A DNA stretch of 64,000 nt from Hemibagrus wyckioides (lineage: Eukaryota; Chordata; Actinopteri; Siluriformes; Bagridae): assembly GCF_019097595.1 (NCBI RefSeq), contig NC_080714.1, forward strand, positions 22,036,259 through 22,100,258. The letters are read 5' to 3'. This document shows positions 63,154-64,000 of this stretch, one piece after another. How positions within the stretch are numbered: the first letter of the stretch is position 1; the number at the start of each line of letters is the position of its first letter. The translations under genes and the position numbers were made by a program. The notes below the pieces were generated by a model that was not told the DNA's origin, searched no databases, and saw only the letters and a program-made list of their open reading frames with translations.

Positions 63154-64000
63154 AGGCAGCTTTGGTATTAGCTTCGCAGTAACAAAAGGTATCAGATCTC
63201 AGTCTTCACTGAAGGACCTTTCAGTGCAGGACAGACAACGCCACTAGGCTTTTTCTTCAACCGTCTAAATTTTGGTGAACCTGTGCACTGGAGTCTCAGA
63301 TTATTATTCTTGGTTGACTGGATTGAAGCCTATTGTGGTCTTGTAGTCCATCCACCTCATTGTTTTCTGTTACGCAATCTGAGATGCCTTGATGCTTTTC
63401 TGCTAATCACAGGTGTAAAGAGTGGATATTTGAGTTACTGTAGACTTCTCATTACACTGAAATAGTCTGGTCATTTTGCTCTTACCTCTGTCTTATCGAC
63501 ATGGCTGTTTTCCTTCTGCAGAGCCACCGCTCAGTGGATGCCTCTTTGTTTTTGTTTTTCACACCATTCTGTGTAAACTCTAGAGACTGCTGTGCATGAA
63601 AATCTCAGGCGATCAGCAGTTTCTAAAATACTAGGCACCAGCAGCCATGCCACGGTTAGTCACCAAGATCACATTTATCTTCAGTTTGAAGTTTGATGTG
63701 GACATTAGCTGAGTCTTAAATCTATATGGTTTTCATTGAGCTTTTGCCACATCATTAAATGAGCATGTCTACAGATATTCCTAATAAAGTGCTTGATGAG
63801 CATGTTGTCATTTATAATACTGCACTCATACATGTACATTCATGTAGTGAGCAGTATTTTCATGAACGAAATGTTATTTAAAGCATTTTATTTTAATAAT
63901 AAATGAAGTTAAAAAAAGGCTTTTTAAACGAGAAAATGTTTATTTAATAATGATGGAAGGAGGAGTCAATGTCAGAGCTGTTTAAAGGTCAAATAAAGCT
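63154..64000 (+). other. 3' UTR and flank of the 323-residue gene
   Basis: AATAAA at 63783-63788, about 630 bases after the stop, is the best polyadenylation signal. Another AATAAA lies at the window edge (about 63992). No other gene is seen. Confidence 0.4.

Overview
The window is vertebrate nuclear DNA: genes split by GT-AG introns, AT-rich intergenic sequence, many microsatellites, and dense Tc1/mariner, tRNA-SINE and L2/Rex-like LINE debris. The proteins and the repeat spectrum fit a ray-finned fish. The high Tc1 load and the SINE types make an ostariophysan such as a catfish likely, but that is inference.

Gene layout, left to right. dffb (caspase-activated DNase) lies on + at 636-5769 in 7 exons. 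A C1orf174/UPF0688 homologue lies on - at 8495-10000 in 2 coding exons. A b3gnt7-like glycosyltransferase lies on + at 18405-19637 with a single coding exon. cep104 (ciliary-tip TOG/zinc-finger protein) lies on - at 22197-50127 in 21 coding exons. lrrc47 lies on + at 53503-60705 in 7 exons. An unrecognised 323-residue reading frame lies on + at 62182-63153. I assigned exon boundaries by hand from splice signals, phase and recalled family sequence; every phase closes. DFFB, C1orf174, CEP104 and LRRC47 are, from memory, clustered on human 1p36.32, so this is a conserved neighbourhood in rearranged order, with the b3gnt7-like gene placed inside it.

The genes do not form a pathway. cep104 and lrrc47 are divergent and share an upstream region of about 3.4 kb that holds an NRF1-type palindrome, ETS sites and an RFX-like X-box; the X-box would suit a ciliary gene.

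Mobile DNA dominates the rest. Two Tc1-type elements in cep104 introns (42936-44187 and 48219-49473) each carry an uninterrupted 343-residue transposase with all three catalytic acids. They are nearly identical and in opposite orientation. A second Tc1 family (3571-5162 and 16290-17211) has two copies that share the same inactivating lesions. A third family (51431-52591) is decayed. A fold-back derivative is present at 1-451 and 12304-13020 with the same internal junction. The 14.15-15.48 kb region contains two diverged copies of the b3gnt7-like 3' flank, apparently including the last codons, which suggests lost paralogues.

I found no bacterial-type system, CRISPR array or viral gene. The most notable items are the potentially active inverted Tc1 pair, the shared-lesion Tc1 family, the fold-back family, the duplicated b3gnt7 flank and the unidentified 323-residue protein.
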